DNA of 64,000 nt from Flavisolibacter tropicus (GTDB taxonomy: Bacteria; Bacteroidota; Bacteroidia; Chitinophagales; Chitinophagaceae). The position numbers were made by a program, and so were the translations under genes. The stretch is taken from NCBI RefSeq assembly GCF_001644645.1, contig NZ_CP011390.1, forward strand, positions 124,001-188,000, in the 5' to 3' direction. Positions 8,802 through 17,695 of this stretch are shown here, piece after piece. The notes beneath the pieces are model-generated. The model saw only the letters and a program-made list of their open reading frames with translations, was not told the DNA's origin and did not search any database. The stretch's first letter is position 1, and each line of letters starts with the position of its first letter.

Positions 8802-8827
8802 CTAATAAGATATGGTAATAATGATCC

Positions 8828-9403
8828 TTATTGAACAAACTCGCCATCTGCTTTTATTCTTACATCATCGCTGATCATAGGAGCAGGGAAGCCATTACCC
8901 AGGTTGAAGTCGGAACGCTTAATAACGCCTGTTACCTGGAAACCGGCCGTTTGTTTTTTGCTCATAGGGTTTTCTACAGTGCCTTTGTATTCAAGATCCA
9001 TAGTTACAGGCTTGGTTATGCCATGTAAAGTAAGATTGCCCAAAAGCTTGTATTTATTTTTTCCTGCTTTTTTAAGCGATGTGCTCTTGAATGTCAAGGT
9101 CGGGTATTTAGCAGCATCAAAAAAATCAGCACTTTTTAAGTGGTTATTTCTTGCTTCTACTCTTGTATCAATAGAGTTTGTTTTTGCTGTCAGTTCAATT
9201 ACAGCATCACTGAAATCGGATTTTGCAGAGTTTACAGTTACTTCAAAGTCATTAAATGTACCAGATACATCAGAAATACCCAGGTGCTTTACTGTGAAAC
9301 CCAGTTGTGAATGGGGGGCATCGTTTTTCCAAACATTATTCAATACAGTAAATGCGGATAATAGAATAAATGCGGAAAGAACTACGGTTAACTTTTTCAT
9401 CAT
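8828..9403 (-). CDS. YceI-family periplasmic lipid-binding protein
   Basis: 191 residues with a signal peptide (about 1-20). The YceI lipocalin-like fold is recognisable by 'APHSQLGFTVKHLGISDVSG', the central 'RNNHLKSADFFDAAKYPTLTF' in which HLKSADFFD is the family signature, and 'GNLTLHGITKPVTM'. Members bind isoprenoid-like or amphiphilic ligands in the periplasm and are often induced by acid or oxidative stress. Only 40 bases separate it from the oxidoreductase gene upstream, so they are likely co-transcribed from the palindrome-bearing promoter region above 10106. The family call is secure; the ligand is unknown. Confidence 0.93.
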   Translation of the reverse strand: MMKKLTVVLSAFILLSAFTVLNNVWKNDAPHSQLGFTVKHLGISDVSGTFNDFEVTVNSAKSDFSDAVIELTAKTNSIDTRVEARNNHLKSADFFDAAKYPTLTFKSTSLKKAGKNKYKLLGNLTLHGITKPVTMDLEYKGTVENPMSKKQTAGFQVTGVIKRSDFNLGNGFPAPMISDDVRIKADGEFVQ

Positions 9404-9443
9404 GATTTGTTTGCTATTTACGATTGGTTACTAAAAAGGTTTA

Positions 9444-10106
9444 TTAATTATGTAAGATTTTCCAGCCTGCCTGCCAGTTATAATTATATCTTTTAACTAG
9501 TTGAATTAAAAGGAGCTGCATATTCTCCAGTGTTCTGCTAACAGATAGATTACCAGCTATAATAGGGTTGAAGCCAATAGTGCTTATTAGTTCAGAAACT
9601 GTTCCTAAGGCTTCTTCATCGTCTCCAGCCAAGAAGGCATCTACTTGCTTTCCATTGATAACAGGAGTAAAGAAATCGGCAGCAAATGTTGTATTAAATG
9701 CTTTTACCACTTTGGCGTGGGGTAGCAGCATTTGCAGCTCTTCAGCTGCACTGGTTGAGGGAGGGGTTACTAGGCTATCATACGTCTCATTCAATGGATT
9801 GGCAATACTGATCACAATCTTTTGATTAGCGTAGTCTCTGATTTTTTCAGCCACTTCTTTTTCCGCCCGAAAGGGAATGGCTGCAATTATAATATCAGCT
9901 TCCCAACTGGCATCTTTGGGGCAAAGAGCCGCTTCTACATCGGCACCCGGTGTTTCCTCTTTTATTTGGTTAACTATTTCTACTAGCTTTTCCTGCTGAT
10001 TGGCTTTTAAAAGCAAACGATAGTTTCCCTTTGCCAAGGTCCTTGCCAGTGAAGAACCCATATTGCCTGTAGCACCTATAATGGCTATGGTTTGTTTTGT
10101 TTGCAT
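9444..10106 (-). CDS. NAD(P)-binding F420-reductase-like oxidoreductase
   Basis: 220 residues opening with a Rossmann motif 'IAIIGATGNMGSSLA', followed by 'IIIAAIPFRAEKEVAEKI', 'KIVISIANPL' and 'KVVKAFNTTFAADF'. This is the pattern of the NADPH-dependent F420 reductase (NpdG)/FNO-like family. Chitinophagaceae are not expected to make F420, so the real acceptor is probably another cofactor; homologs are commonly annotated simply as NAD(P)-binding proteins. It is the first gene of the minus-strand cluster, and a perfect palindrome lies about 70-85 bases upstream of its start. Confidence 0.82.
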   Translation of the reverse strand: MQTKQTIAIIGATGNMGSSLARTLAKGNYRLLLKANQQEKLVEIVNQIKEETPGADVEAALCPKDASWEADIIIAAIPFRAEKEVAEKIRDYANQKIVISIANPLNETYDSLVTPPSTSAAEELQMLLPHAKVVKAFNTTFAADFFTPVINGKQVDAFLAGDDEEALGTVSELISTIGFNPIIAGNLSVSRTLENMQLLLIQLVKRYNYNWQAGWKILHN

Positions 10107-10173
10107 AATTTAATTGTTATGCAAAGCTACCATTACCCAAAGCCTCGCTCCATTGCGCTATCGCAAGAAATAC

Positions 10174-10214
10174 CATTGACATTTGTCAATGAAATACATT
10201 GAGATAAGTCAATT
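10174..10214. promoter_or_regulatory. Palindromic operator candidate, two sites
   Basis: CATTGACA TT TGTCAATG (10174-10191) is a perfect 18-base palindrome. A second degenerate copy, CATTGA-n6-TCAATT, follows at 10197-10214. Both lie upstream of the minus-strand oxidoreductase/yceI/doxX/dioxygenase group and look like paired sites for a dimeric repressor such as a MarR or HxlR protein. No regulator gene is adjacent. Confidence 0.55.
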
Positions 10215-10964
10215 GGCTTATTGGAATTCCAACTTTGAAACAATCATTAGCTATCAGATAAATGGGAATCTTTTTATGAAAAGGATACCAACCTTAAATA
10301 TGATTTGCTACTAAAATCACAATGTCTGTAGAATGATAACAGTTTATTGCTCAGCTTAGCTACAAAAGAAAACAGGATTATTTATGAGTTTAAATAAAGA
10401 AAACTATTCTTTTTGTTGAAAAGGCAATAATTGATTGGCAAGCCAAAGTGCAACTAATTATTACAGCCATCTAAAAGATTGAATCATCAATTGTATGAAT
10501 CTGTTTCGCTAATTAGGCTGGTTATAAGTAGTTTGGGTAGGTTTCCTTTGCATACAGGCTTATTCGTTATAATAACATTGAAAATGAGGTGGTTAGATAA
10601 GATGTTTAAATAGGGGATTTTGAGGCAATGAATTTTATAATTAGAAGCAACCATTTTTTTCAACAAGCAGTATTATACTACATGATAACATCGTAAAAAT
10701 GATTGTTTATGTAATGCAATAGTCTTGCAACAAAGTCCCAATTAGGACAATATTTTGACTGGAGAACTCTTGCATATAACAATTATAGCTATTATTTTCA
10801 CTAACGAATTTCTCCCTTTGAATGCCCCCAAGACTGCTTTTCTTAAGTTTCTACTCTAGTAATTAGCAGCAAAAAAAACAATCATTTTTCATTATTGTGA
10901 CGATTGTAAACCATTAAGTCCTATACTCATTTCAACGGGCTGCATATGCCTGATTAGAAGATTT
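10215..10964. other. AT-rich intergenic region, no gene seen
   Basis: This 750-base stretch separates the divergent oxidoreductase and acyltransferase genes. All six frames are broken by stops, base composition is strongly AT-rich, and no clear hairpin with a T-run is found. It presumably holds both promoters. Nothing else can be supported. Confidence 0.6.
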
Positions 10965-12632
10965 ATGTTAACTATTTCAACTAGAGCCATAAATGTGCTA
11001 AACAAAAATGGAATTGAGCTCTTTGAAGGCAAAGCAGCATGGCTGCAACTTTCAAATGATTCATTTTTATCAGGTTGGGATAAGCTGTATGAAGACTGTC
11101 CTTGGGGCACCGTTTTTCAAAGTCGCGCGTTTATTACTACCTGGTATAGCAATTATCAAGAAACGTACATTCCACTTTTCATTGTAAGTTTTGAAGGTCG
11201 CAGGCTTACGGGTTTATTGTTATTAGCCAAAACAAAGGATGGCCTTATTATAGGCGCCGGTGATGCTCAGGCTGAATACCAGGTATGGCTGGCTACAGAG
11301 AATAATGGAAATGATTTTATTAGTAAAGCATTAAAAATCGTTGATAGTTACTTACCAAATACAAAAGTTCAACTAAAATATATTCCGGATAATGCTCCTA
11401 TGCATTGGGTCAATGAGAGTACCTACTTTAAAGCGCGTTGTTTAGTAAAGGTTTACAAACAGCCGTTGTTGAAAATAAAAGAAGACCACTTTATAAATGA
11501 GCTACAGAAAAAGAACCGCCGGGAAAAGCTAAACCGCCTTAAACGGATTGGAAACCTGCAATTTGTACATATTACTTCTTATTCTGAATTTGAAGCTATA
11601 CTTGATAAGCTGGCTCTGCAATTTGACTTTCGAAAGAAAGCCGTATTCAACACAGCCGTTTTTCTACAGGATCCAAAGCGTAAGAACTTCTTATTGTCCT
11701 TATTTAAACAGGGACTTTTACATACTACAGTACTAAAGGTAAATGAGGATATTATTGCCGCTAATGTTAGTGTTTTTGGAAAGGGTTGGGTGCATTTGCA
11801 AGGTGTTAATACCCATGCGCCATCTTTTGCTAAATATTCACCGGGCATTTTGCATTTGTTGATGCTGGGAAAACAATTGGCAAGCGAGGGTATTTCAGTA
11901 TTTGACCTTACTCCTGGTGATGATCCATACAAGGGGCAGTTAGCAACTAACTATAAAGAGGCTTTTCATCTCATTGTAAGTAGCCCATATCAACTACAGG
12001 TAAGCAAACTCAAATTAGCATCTGCAGAAGGCTTTAAAAAGCTGCTATTACTTATTGGATATACACCAAGTAAGTTTAAATGGTATACATGGAAATTAAA
12101 AGATCAGTATAAACATGTTTTTAAAAAAGGCCTTCCATTTTCTATAAAGTATTTCGTTTCCAGAATCATTACTCCCAATAAAGAAAACGTTTATGTTTTT
12201 CAGCATGGTCAAATACTACCATCATTTAATGGAGTAACGATTAACATAAACTCGCTAAGTGACATGCTTTGTTTTGATCCAAAAGGATCATCTCTGAACT
12301 CGTGGGCATTTTTTGAAGATGCCATGCGTCGATTTGAAGATGGTGAAACGTGCTTTTCTTATTGTGAGAAAGGCCAATTGCAGGCTTGTGTATGGCTTGC
12401 AAGTGCAAAATCTTCAAAAACCGCTAATGAACCTAAGTTAACAGGTTTCTATTACCATTCAATACTGCATAATAAAAAGAATTTGTTGTTGTCGGTTATT
12501 AGTACTGTGGTAGCAATGGATCAAACGCACAATGTGATTTACGCCCATGTAAGAAAGGGTGACAAATTCATTTGTCAAACACTGAAGGATTTAGGGTTTA
12601 AGCGAGCCAACAGTGCTGATAGTGATAATTAA
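10965..12632 (+). CDS. Two-domain GNAT/BcsL-type acyltransferase, copy 1
   Basis: 555 residues. The N-terminal 340 or so fit the FemAB-like/CelD (BioF2-like) acetyltransferase group: 'CPWGTVFQSRAFITTWY' near residue 45, a basic 'NRREKLNRLKRIG' helix, and the C-terminal signature 'FDLTPGDDPYKGQLAT'. A linker with basic helices leads to a second conserved block (about residues 405-555) containing 'FFEDAMRRFEDGETCFSYC'. The paralog at 13845 has the same layout. Such enzymes acylate sugars or amino groups of surface polysaccharides in the cytoplasm. The deacetylase gene between the copies supports a glycan-modification role. The acyl donor and acceptor are unknown. Confidence 0.82.
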   Translation: MLTISTRAINVLNKNGIELFEGKAAWLQLSNDSFLSGWDKLYEDCPWGTVFQSRAFITTWYSNYQETYIPLFIVSFEGRRLTGLLLLAKTKDGLIIGAGDAQAEYQVWLATENNGNDFISKALKIVDSYLPNTKVQLKYIPDNAPMHWVNESTYFKARCLVKVYKQPLLKIKEDHFINELQKKNRREKLNRLKRIGNLQFVHITSYSEFEAILDKLALQFDFRKKAVFNTAVFLQDPKRKNFLLSLFKQGLLHTTVLKVNEDIIAANVSVFGKGWVHLQGVNTHAPSFAKYSPGILHLLMLGKQLASEGISVFDLTPGDDPYKGQLATNYKEAFHLIVSSPYQLQVSKLKLASAEGFKKLLLLIGYTPSKFKWYTWKLKDQYKHVFKKGLPFSIKYFVSRIITPNKENVYVFQHGQILPSFNGVTININSLSDMLCFDPKGSSLNSWAFFEDAMRRFEDGETCFSYCEKGQLQACVWLASAKSSKTANEPKLTGFYYHSILHNKKNLLLSVISTVVAMDQTHNVIYAHVRKGDKFICQTLKDLGFKRANSADSDN

Positions 12633-12751
12633 GAGTTTTGAAAATTTAGAGCGATAGCTTATGATGATCAGAGAAGAAATATTTCAAGACAAATGTTTAA
12701 GCTAAACTCCCTTTGTAGGGCGAGATTAAAACATTTTCTAAACTAACTTCT

Positions 12752-13681
12752 ATGAATGTAAAAGCAAGAGTACTTGGCGGATGGCTTGTTGCTAGTATGT
12801 TGCTGTTATCGGGTGCTTTAAAAAGAAGAATGAAAAAGATTCTTAATGAGGAATGTATTTTATCCATTTTCTTTCATAACCCAAGTAGGGAGGAGTTTGA
12901 ACAATGCATTCGATGGTTAAAGAAATATAATCTTAAGTTTTTAAGCGTTCAGGATATTGAACGTATCATTCAAAATAATCAGCATTTTCCCAAAGGTGGA
13001 GTATTAATAACAGTAGATGATGGTTGGCAGTCGAATGAGGCTAATGTTATTGAAGTGGCCAATAATTATCAAGTGCCTGTAACCATCTTTGTAGCCACCA
13101 ACCCGGTTGAAGAAGGATCTTATTGGTGGGTACATGTAGCAAAAGCAAAGGAAAAAGGCATAGAATGTGTCCCCGTGCAAACCTTAAAGAATTGGAGTAA
13201 TGAAGAGAGGCTGCTAAAGGTAGACGAGATTAAAAGAAGTTTCCCTATTGAACGATCAGCTTTAACTATTGATCAGGTGAAGAGAGCCGCCGATTCTAAT
13301 TGTGTTACCATAGGCGCACATACAGATACGCATCCCATTTTAACAACTTGTAATGATCATCATGTAGTAGAAGAAATACAAGTTTCAAAACAAAAACTGG
13401 AAAACTGGACCGGCAAAGAGATGCGCTATTTTGCTTACCCAAATGGAACCTATGGTGCTCGTGAAATAGAGGTGCTAAAGAAATTGCGATACCGGTTGGC
13501 TTTCTCTACTCAACCTGACTACCTGCTACCAGGCTCTCTGAAAAATAAATATGAGTTACCAAGAATTATGTTTCTGGAGGGCATGTCTTTTGAAGAGAAT
13601 ATTTGTCGGATTGCTGGACTTTGGGCTCCCCTAGGGGCCAGGCTAAAAAAGATTTTTCCAATATTCAGAAAGTTTAACTGA
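12752..13681 (+). CDS. Polysaccharide deacetylase (NodB homology, CE4)
   Basis: 309 residues. An N-terminal hydrophobic anchor (about 8-23) precedes a NodB domain: 'LITVDDGWQSN' gives the catalytic and metal Asp pair (89-90), 'IGAHTDTHPIL' gives the metal histidines 190 and 194, and 'YFAYPNGTYG' is the later active-site strand. CE4 enzymes remove N- or O-acetyl groups from glycans using a divalent metal. An insertion around residues 120-180 is typical of this Bacteroidota subgroup. It sits 119 bases after one acyltransferase and 163 bases before its paralog, so it probably works on the same surface glycan. The exact substrate is not readable. Confidence 0.88.
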   Translation: MNVKARVLGGWLVASMLLLSGALKRRMKKILNEECILSIFFHNPSREEFEQCIRWLKKYNLKFLSVQDIERIIQNNQHFPKGGVLITVDDGWQSNEANVIEVANNYQVPVTIFVATNPVEEGSYWWVHVAKAKEKGIECVPVQTLKNWSNEERLLKVDEIKRSFPIERSALTIDQVKRAADSNCVTIGAHTDTHPILTTCNDHHVVEEIQVSKQKLENWTGKEMRYFAYPNGTYGAREIEVLKKLRYRLAFSTQPDYLLPGSLKNKYELPRIMFLEGMSFEENICRIAGLWAPLGARLKKIFPIFRKFN

Positions 13682-13844
13682 CAGATTTTTAACTGGGGTA
13701 CAGTGCGTTTGACAATACTTTTCAAGTAATTGTGCTAATGCTCTTTGTCTCCAGCCAAAATAGTGTACTATCTACGAATAGTATTTATGAAAAACAATGT
13801 GTTATTGGCGTGAAGCCAAGATCGACGAACTAAAATGATTTGAA

Positions 13845-15542
13845 ATGAAAACTCAAGCCACAAGTAAAATAGCGTTACAGTCGCTAAAGGGTAATAATAT
13901 TGCTATTCATGTAGGTGAGGATGCCTGGCAGTTACTCTCCAATTCCACGTTTCTAGCAAATTGGGACAAGTTATTTGAAAGCTGTCCTTGGGCTACTATT
14001 TTCCAGCACCAATCATTTGCTCTTACATGGTATAAGATCTACCGCACTAAGTTTCTTCCAGTTTTAGTAATTGCTGAATGCGAAGATCAACTTAATGGCT
14101 TGCTTACATTAGCAGCACCTGTTTCTGGTAATAAAGGACAGATCGTTGGTGCGGGACATTACGATGCCGAATATCATACGTGGCTAACGGATGGTACTGA
14201 TAATGGATCGTTTATTCAAGTAGCTTTCACAAAATTACTTCAGTTATTTCCTCAATACCCTATTTACTTACGCTATATTCCACCTCATACACCCATTCAA
14301 TGGATGCGGGAGCCCAAATGGAAAAAACGCTGCGTATGGCTTGCCGGTAGCCGTCCATTAATGAACCTCAACGATCCAAACATAAATATGGTCTTTCGTA
14401 AAGATGATCTAAAACTAAAATTGAATCGACTGAAAAGACTAGGTGAAGTTAGTTTTGAGCGTATTACAGATAAGGGTCAATTTGCGGCTATTTTAAATGA
14501 ACTAGCTACTCTATATGATTTTCGCCAGGGAGCGATGTTCAATAAAAATCAATTTCTTGATGACCTCTTTAAAAAAGATTTCATTCTGGCCTTGTTTGAT
14601 CAAAACTTATTACATGTAACGGTACTCAAGGTAAGTGGAAAAATATTTGCCTCAATATCTGCTGTAACTGACCAGGAGTGGGTGTATTTAAGTGGTGGTT
14701 TCAATGTACATGCCCCATTTTATGCAAAGCGTATTTCGCCAGGGTATTTAAGTTTTATGCTACTGGGGCAACAATTAGTAAACGAAGGAAAAGCTGTTCT
14801 TGATCTTACACCGGGTGGTGATTTTTATAAAGAAAGAATGGCTACAAGCCATGAGCCTGTTTGTGAATTAATAGTTACAGATAGTGTTATTTATCGTGCA
14901 AAACGGCAAATACGCAGGAAAACATATGAATATTTGGCTAAAGCTGGTAAATGGCCCATGGGGGCTGAACTGGCCCTACGTAAACGGCTTTACCTTTTAA
15001 AAAATAGGGTTCGCCAGGTTAAACGGGAAGGTGTATTGAAAACAGCAGTTGAAAAACTCAAAAAAGTGGTGCAGCCACCTGCTGTAAAAGTGTATATATC
15101 ACCTACAACTGTTATTGCATTTAATGATTCCATGGCTATTAATAAAAATGAACTTAGTGACCTTTTGTTATTTGTAGCAAATGGAACATTGCAAACCCGT
15201 TGGGAATTTTTAGAAGACGCTATGCGTCGATATGGGCATGGAGAGAGCTCCTATACTTACTGTAAAGATGGTCGTTTGTTATATTGTATATGGCGTACTA
15301 ATAATGTTGAGCCGATAGCCGCTGGTAATAAGCTTGCTACTGAAAAGCGTAAAGAAGAAAACTTTCAGTTAGAAAATATGTATTGCCATTCTGAAGGAAG
15401 GGAAAAACAAAACGAATTTTTGAAAGCTGTCGCTCATGCTATTACAGAAGAGAACCAAAACGCAACTATTAGGGTTGTCACATCCACAAAAAATAAAAGC
15501 TTGTGCCAAACACTTTACTCAATGGGATTTACTATCTCTTAA
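13845..15542 (+). CDS. Two-domain GNAT/BcsL-type acyltransferase, copy 2
   Basis: 565 residues, co-linear with the protein encoded at 10965. Shared landmarks are 'CPWATIFQHQSFALTWY', 'LKLKLNRLKRLGE', 'LDLTPGGDFYKERMAT' and, in the C-terminal block, 'FLEDAMRRYGHGESSYTYC'. The two copies differ at most other positions, so the duplication is old. The same reasoning applies: a cytoplasmic acyltransferase of the FemAB/CelD type acting on polysaccharide precursors. The conserved C-terminal block is not one I can name and may be a second, smaller GNAT-like fold. No terminator separates the three genes, but the spacers exceed 100 bases. Confidence 0.82.
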   Translation: MKTQATSKIALQSLKGNNIAIHVGEDAWQLLSNSTFLANWDKLFESCPWATIFQHQSFALTWYKIYRTKFLPVLVIAECEDQLNGLLTLAAPVSGNKGQIVGAGHYDAEYHTWLTDGTDNGSFIQVAFTKLLQLFPQYPIYLRYIPPHTPIQWMREPKWKKRCVWLAGSRPLMNLNDPNINMVFRKDDLKLKLNRLKRLGEVSFERITDKGQFAAILNELATLYDFRQGAMFNKNQFLDDLFKKDFILALFDQNLLHVTVLKVSGKIFASISAVTDQEWVYLSGGFNVHAPFYAKRISPGYLSFMLLGQQLVNEGKAVLDLTPGGDFYKERMATSHEPVCELIVTDSVIYRAKRQIRRKTYEYLAKAGKWPMGAELALRKRLYLLKNRVRQVKREGVLKTAVEKLKKVVQPPAVKVYISPTTVIAFNDSMAINKNELSDLLLFVANGTLQTRWEFLEDAMRRYGHGESSYTYCKDGRLLYCIWRTNNVEPIAAGNKLATEKRKEENFQLENMYCHSEGREKQNEFLKAVAHAITEENQNATIRVVTSTKNKSLCQTLYSMGFTIS

Positions 15543-15659
15543 TAGGAGATTGGTGATAGATTTAATCTTATCTTCAACATGAAATCTGTTGATTTTGGGC
15601 CCTTTTAACTTTATTTGCTATTTTGCTATGCTTGTGAATTTATTTTAATAGACCTTGGT

Positions 15660-16184
15660 TTACGCAGAAAGAAGGTCTTTATATAATTGGTAATTCTCTT
15701 CGTCAAAACACACAAACAGTACACTTTTAATAGAATCTGTCCCTGCCAGGAATTGCTTTACAGTATTAGTGGCAATAGAGGCCGCCTCTTTTTTAGGAAA
15801 ACGGTAAACACCCGTACTAATGTTAGGGAAAGCAATGGTATGGCAATTATGCTCTAATGCCAGTGCTAATGAATTTCTATAACAATTAGCCAATTTCTCC
15901 TGCTCTCCACTATTGCCGCCATTCCAAATAGGGCCCACTGTGTGTATCACATATTTCGCTGGTAAGTTGCCGGCAGTCGTAATAACAGCATCGCCAGTTT
16001 TACAACCTCCCTGGCGTGCTACAATCTTTCTGCAATCTTCCAATATGGCCGGGCCGCCAACCCTATGTATAGCGCCATCTACACCGCCACCGCCCATTAA
16101 AGAAGTATTGGCTGCATTTACTATAGCATCTACTACCATCTTGGTGATATCCCCCTTTATTACTTCTATTTTATCAGTAACCAT
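15660..16184 (-). CDS. Macro-domain ADP-ribose deacylase/deacetylase
   Basis: 174 residues covering a complete macro domain of the YmdB/MacroD type. The ADP-ribose loops are all present: '[20 protein letters not shown]', '[18 protein letters not shown]' and '[17 protein letters not shown]'. These proteins hydrolyse O-acetyl-ADP-ribose and remove ADP-ribose from acidic side chains in the cytoplasm. The NAAN motif and the G-G-G-V-D loop argue for an active enzyme. It is a single gene converging on the acyltransferase cluster. There is no associated toxin or Sir2 gene nearby, so a housekeeping role is more likely than a defence role. Confidence 0.92.
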   Translation of the reverse strand: MVTDKIEVIKGDITKMVVDAIVNAANTSLMGGGGVDGAIHRVGGPAILEDCRKIVARQGGCKTGDAVITTAGNLPAKYVIHTVGPIWNGGNSGEQEKLANCYRNSLALALEHNCHTIAFPNISTGVYRFPKKEAASIATNTVKQFLAGTDSIKSVLFVCFDEENYQLYKDLLSA

Positions 16185-16507
16185 ATTCTAATTTAAAACT
16201 ATAAATCGTATTGTTTTGTAAAAGCATTTCTTTTCCCTATCTATAGCAGTCCATTTCCAGTCTGTCTCTGTTCTTAGTGGCCATTTGTATCCAGCTGGTG
16301 TTGGACTCACGGCCGAGTCGTGAGCGGTTAGTTTACGGGTTGGTATCCGCTCATTCTTGCTCTATATTTTCAGCCGATCAATAATGGTTGGGCTACCAGG
16401 CATCTACAAGAAGGTGTAGCCAGGCTCTATGCTAAGTAATAAGTTGGCATTGGAAATAGGAATGCAATAGAATTCACCTGAAAGTGGAACCGCTTAAAGG
16501 ATGTTAA
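16185..16507. other. Intergenic region with short inverted repeats
   Basis: There is no open frame of note. CTCACG (16306-16311) pairs with CGTGAG (16319-16324), and an alternative pairing GACTC/GAGTC overlaps it. A looser GGCTAC/GTAGCC pair lies near 16390-16430. The region adjoins a decayed LytTR gene and may include more of its remains. Confidence 0.4.
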
Positions 16508-16829
16508 CTACCTTTTAGTCCAATCTTGTATTGCTGATATATAACTATCGCCAAAAGGTAGCTCAATATGGGTAAGCCGAACTTTACGATTCACAATCGC
16601 TTTTATCTTTTGTAACGGTATAATATAGCTTCTGTGAATGCGCTTAAACTGATCGGAGAAGTACATTTTTTCCCAATTGATATTTCGAACGTACGAATAA
16701 GGCTTCAGTTTCTTTCTTTTCAATGGTAGGCTTGTATTTGTAATAAAATTGAATGACTAACCTTGCTCTTTTAGCAATGAAAAAAATAAAAGCCATGTAT
16801 AGACATACATGGCCTGCTTTCATCGCCAT
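16508..16829 (-). pseudogene. Decayed LytTR regulator fragment
   Basis: On the minus strand two frames carry pieces of one LytTR domain. The frame ending at 16644 contains 'EALFVRSKYQLGKN', which matches the first strand of LytTR. The frame ending at 16508 contains 'KRIHRSYIIPLQKIKAI' and 'ELPFGDSYISAIQDW', its core and end. The roughly 35 residues that normally lie between them are missing, a frameshift joins the pieces, and no receiver domain is present upstream. A hydrophobic piece ('YMAFIFFIAKRARLVIQFYY') precedes the first fragment and may be chance. This is most simply a dead gene, unlike the intact domain at the left window edge. Confidence 0.7.
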
Positions 16830-17087
16830 ATGTGCATCTGCTAGTATTACCTGCAGTATGTTAAGTAATGTTGTGTTTCTTGTTGAAAACGTTGCTTAAA
16901 CGCTGCTTTGAAAAATTACATCCTGCTATATGGCTATGTTTCAGATTAGGATTTAAAAAGCTTTGGTGGATTTATTAAGAAACACATTTACATTAATAAT
17001 TGTTTAATTAAAAATGGTTTTGAATTTATATAATTTTTTTACGCCTTTATTAATTGTTAGCAATTGATAATATTTAGGCATGGTCTG

Positions 17088-17684
17088 CTACTTGTTGCCA
17101 AATATGAGCCCTAAGCTGACAGAAACGAAATTCTGTGCATCCAGGTCGTCCGTTTCAAATCCTGCATAATACTTTCCATTTAGTGTAATCGCTGACCCAT
17201 TGCCTAGTCCATAAGCAATCCCCAATTCAGGCCGAAGACAAAATTGCCATGTGTCATTTACAATACGATATAATCCAAAGTCTGTGTATCGGTCTATATA
17301 CAACGTACCCAAGCCAAATCCAATATAAGGTCTTAAATTCTTGTTGTCGGTTTGTTTGTAATATTTGGCGCCTGCCAATATAGGCACTGCATTCGTATAC
17401 CGGTACTGAACACCTGAAATAGAAGCGGTCTTGTCTGTATACACTTTATCATCAACTCTTTCATAAAACACATTCCAGCCTGTTTCAATTCCTACATTCA
17501 AATAGGGCGTTCTAAAATGGTTGAATTCCATATTGATTCCCCTAAAGCTGGTTTTACTTATATAATCACTCATGTTGCCTACCGGAAAAGAAACTGGGTA
17601 AGCAATTGTAAAGTTAAAGCCTTGCTGCGCATGAACAACTGCTGCGCAGGTAATGGCAAATAGCAGGGTTATTATCGATTTCAT
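17088..17684 (-). CDS. Outer-membrane beta-barrel protein
   Basis: 198 residues with a signal peptide (about 1-19, ending 'VHA'). The mature part alternates polar and hydrophobic residues and has glycine-rich turns such as 'LRPYIGFGLGTLYIDRY' and 'LRPELGIAYGLGNGSAITL', ending in a short aromatic/hydrophobic strand 'FVSVSLGLIFG'. This is the usual appearance of a small OmpA-like barrel in Bacteroidota. No enzyme motif is present. It starts 11 bases after the DUF4136 lipoprotein gene, so the two are co-transcribed. Function is unknown. Confidence 0.78.
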   Translation of the reverse strand: MKSIITLLFAITCAAVVHAQQGFNFTIAYPVSFPVGNMSDYISKTSFRGINMEFNHFRTPYLNVGIETGWNVFYERVDDKVYTDKTASISGVQYRYTNAVPILAGAKYYKQTDNKNLRPYIGFGLGTLYIDRYTDFGLYRIVNDTWQFCLRPELGIAYGLGNGSAITLNGKYYAGFETDDLDAQNFVSVSLGLIFGNK

Positions 17685-17695
17685 GGTAGTTGACT

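Noticed and set aside
15660..16184. Toxin-antitoxin (DarTG-like) module built on the macro domain
   Set aside because: No DarT-like toxin or other small partner gene lies next to it, and the sequence is of the general YmdB/MacroD type.
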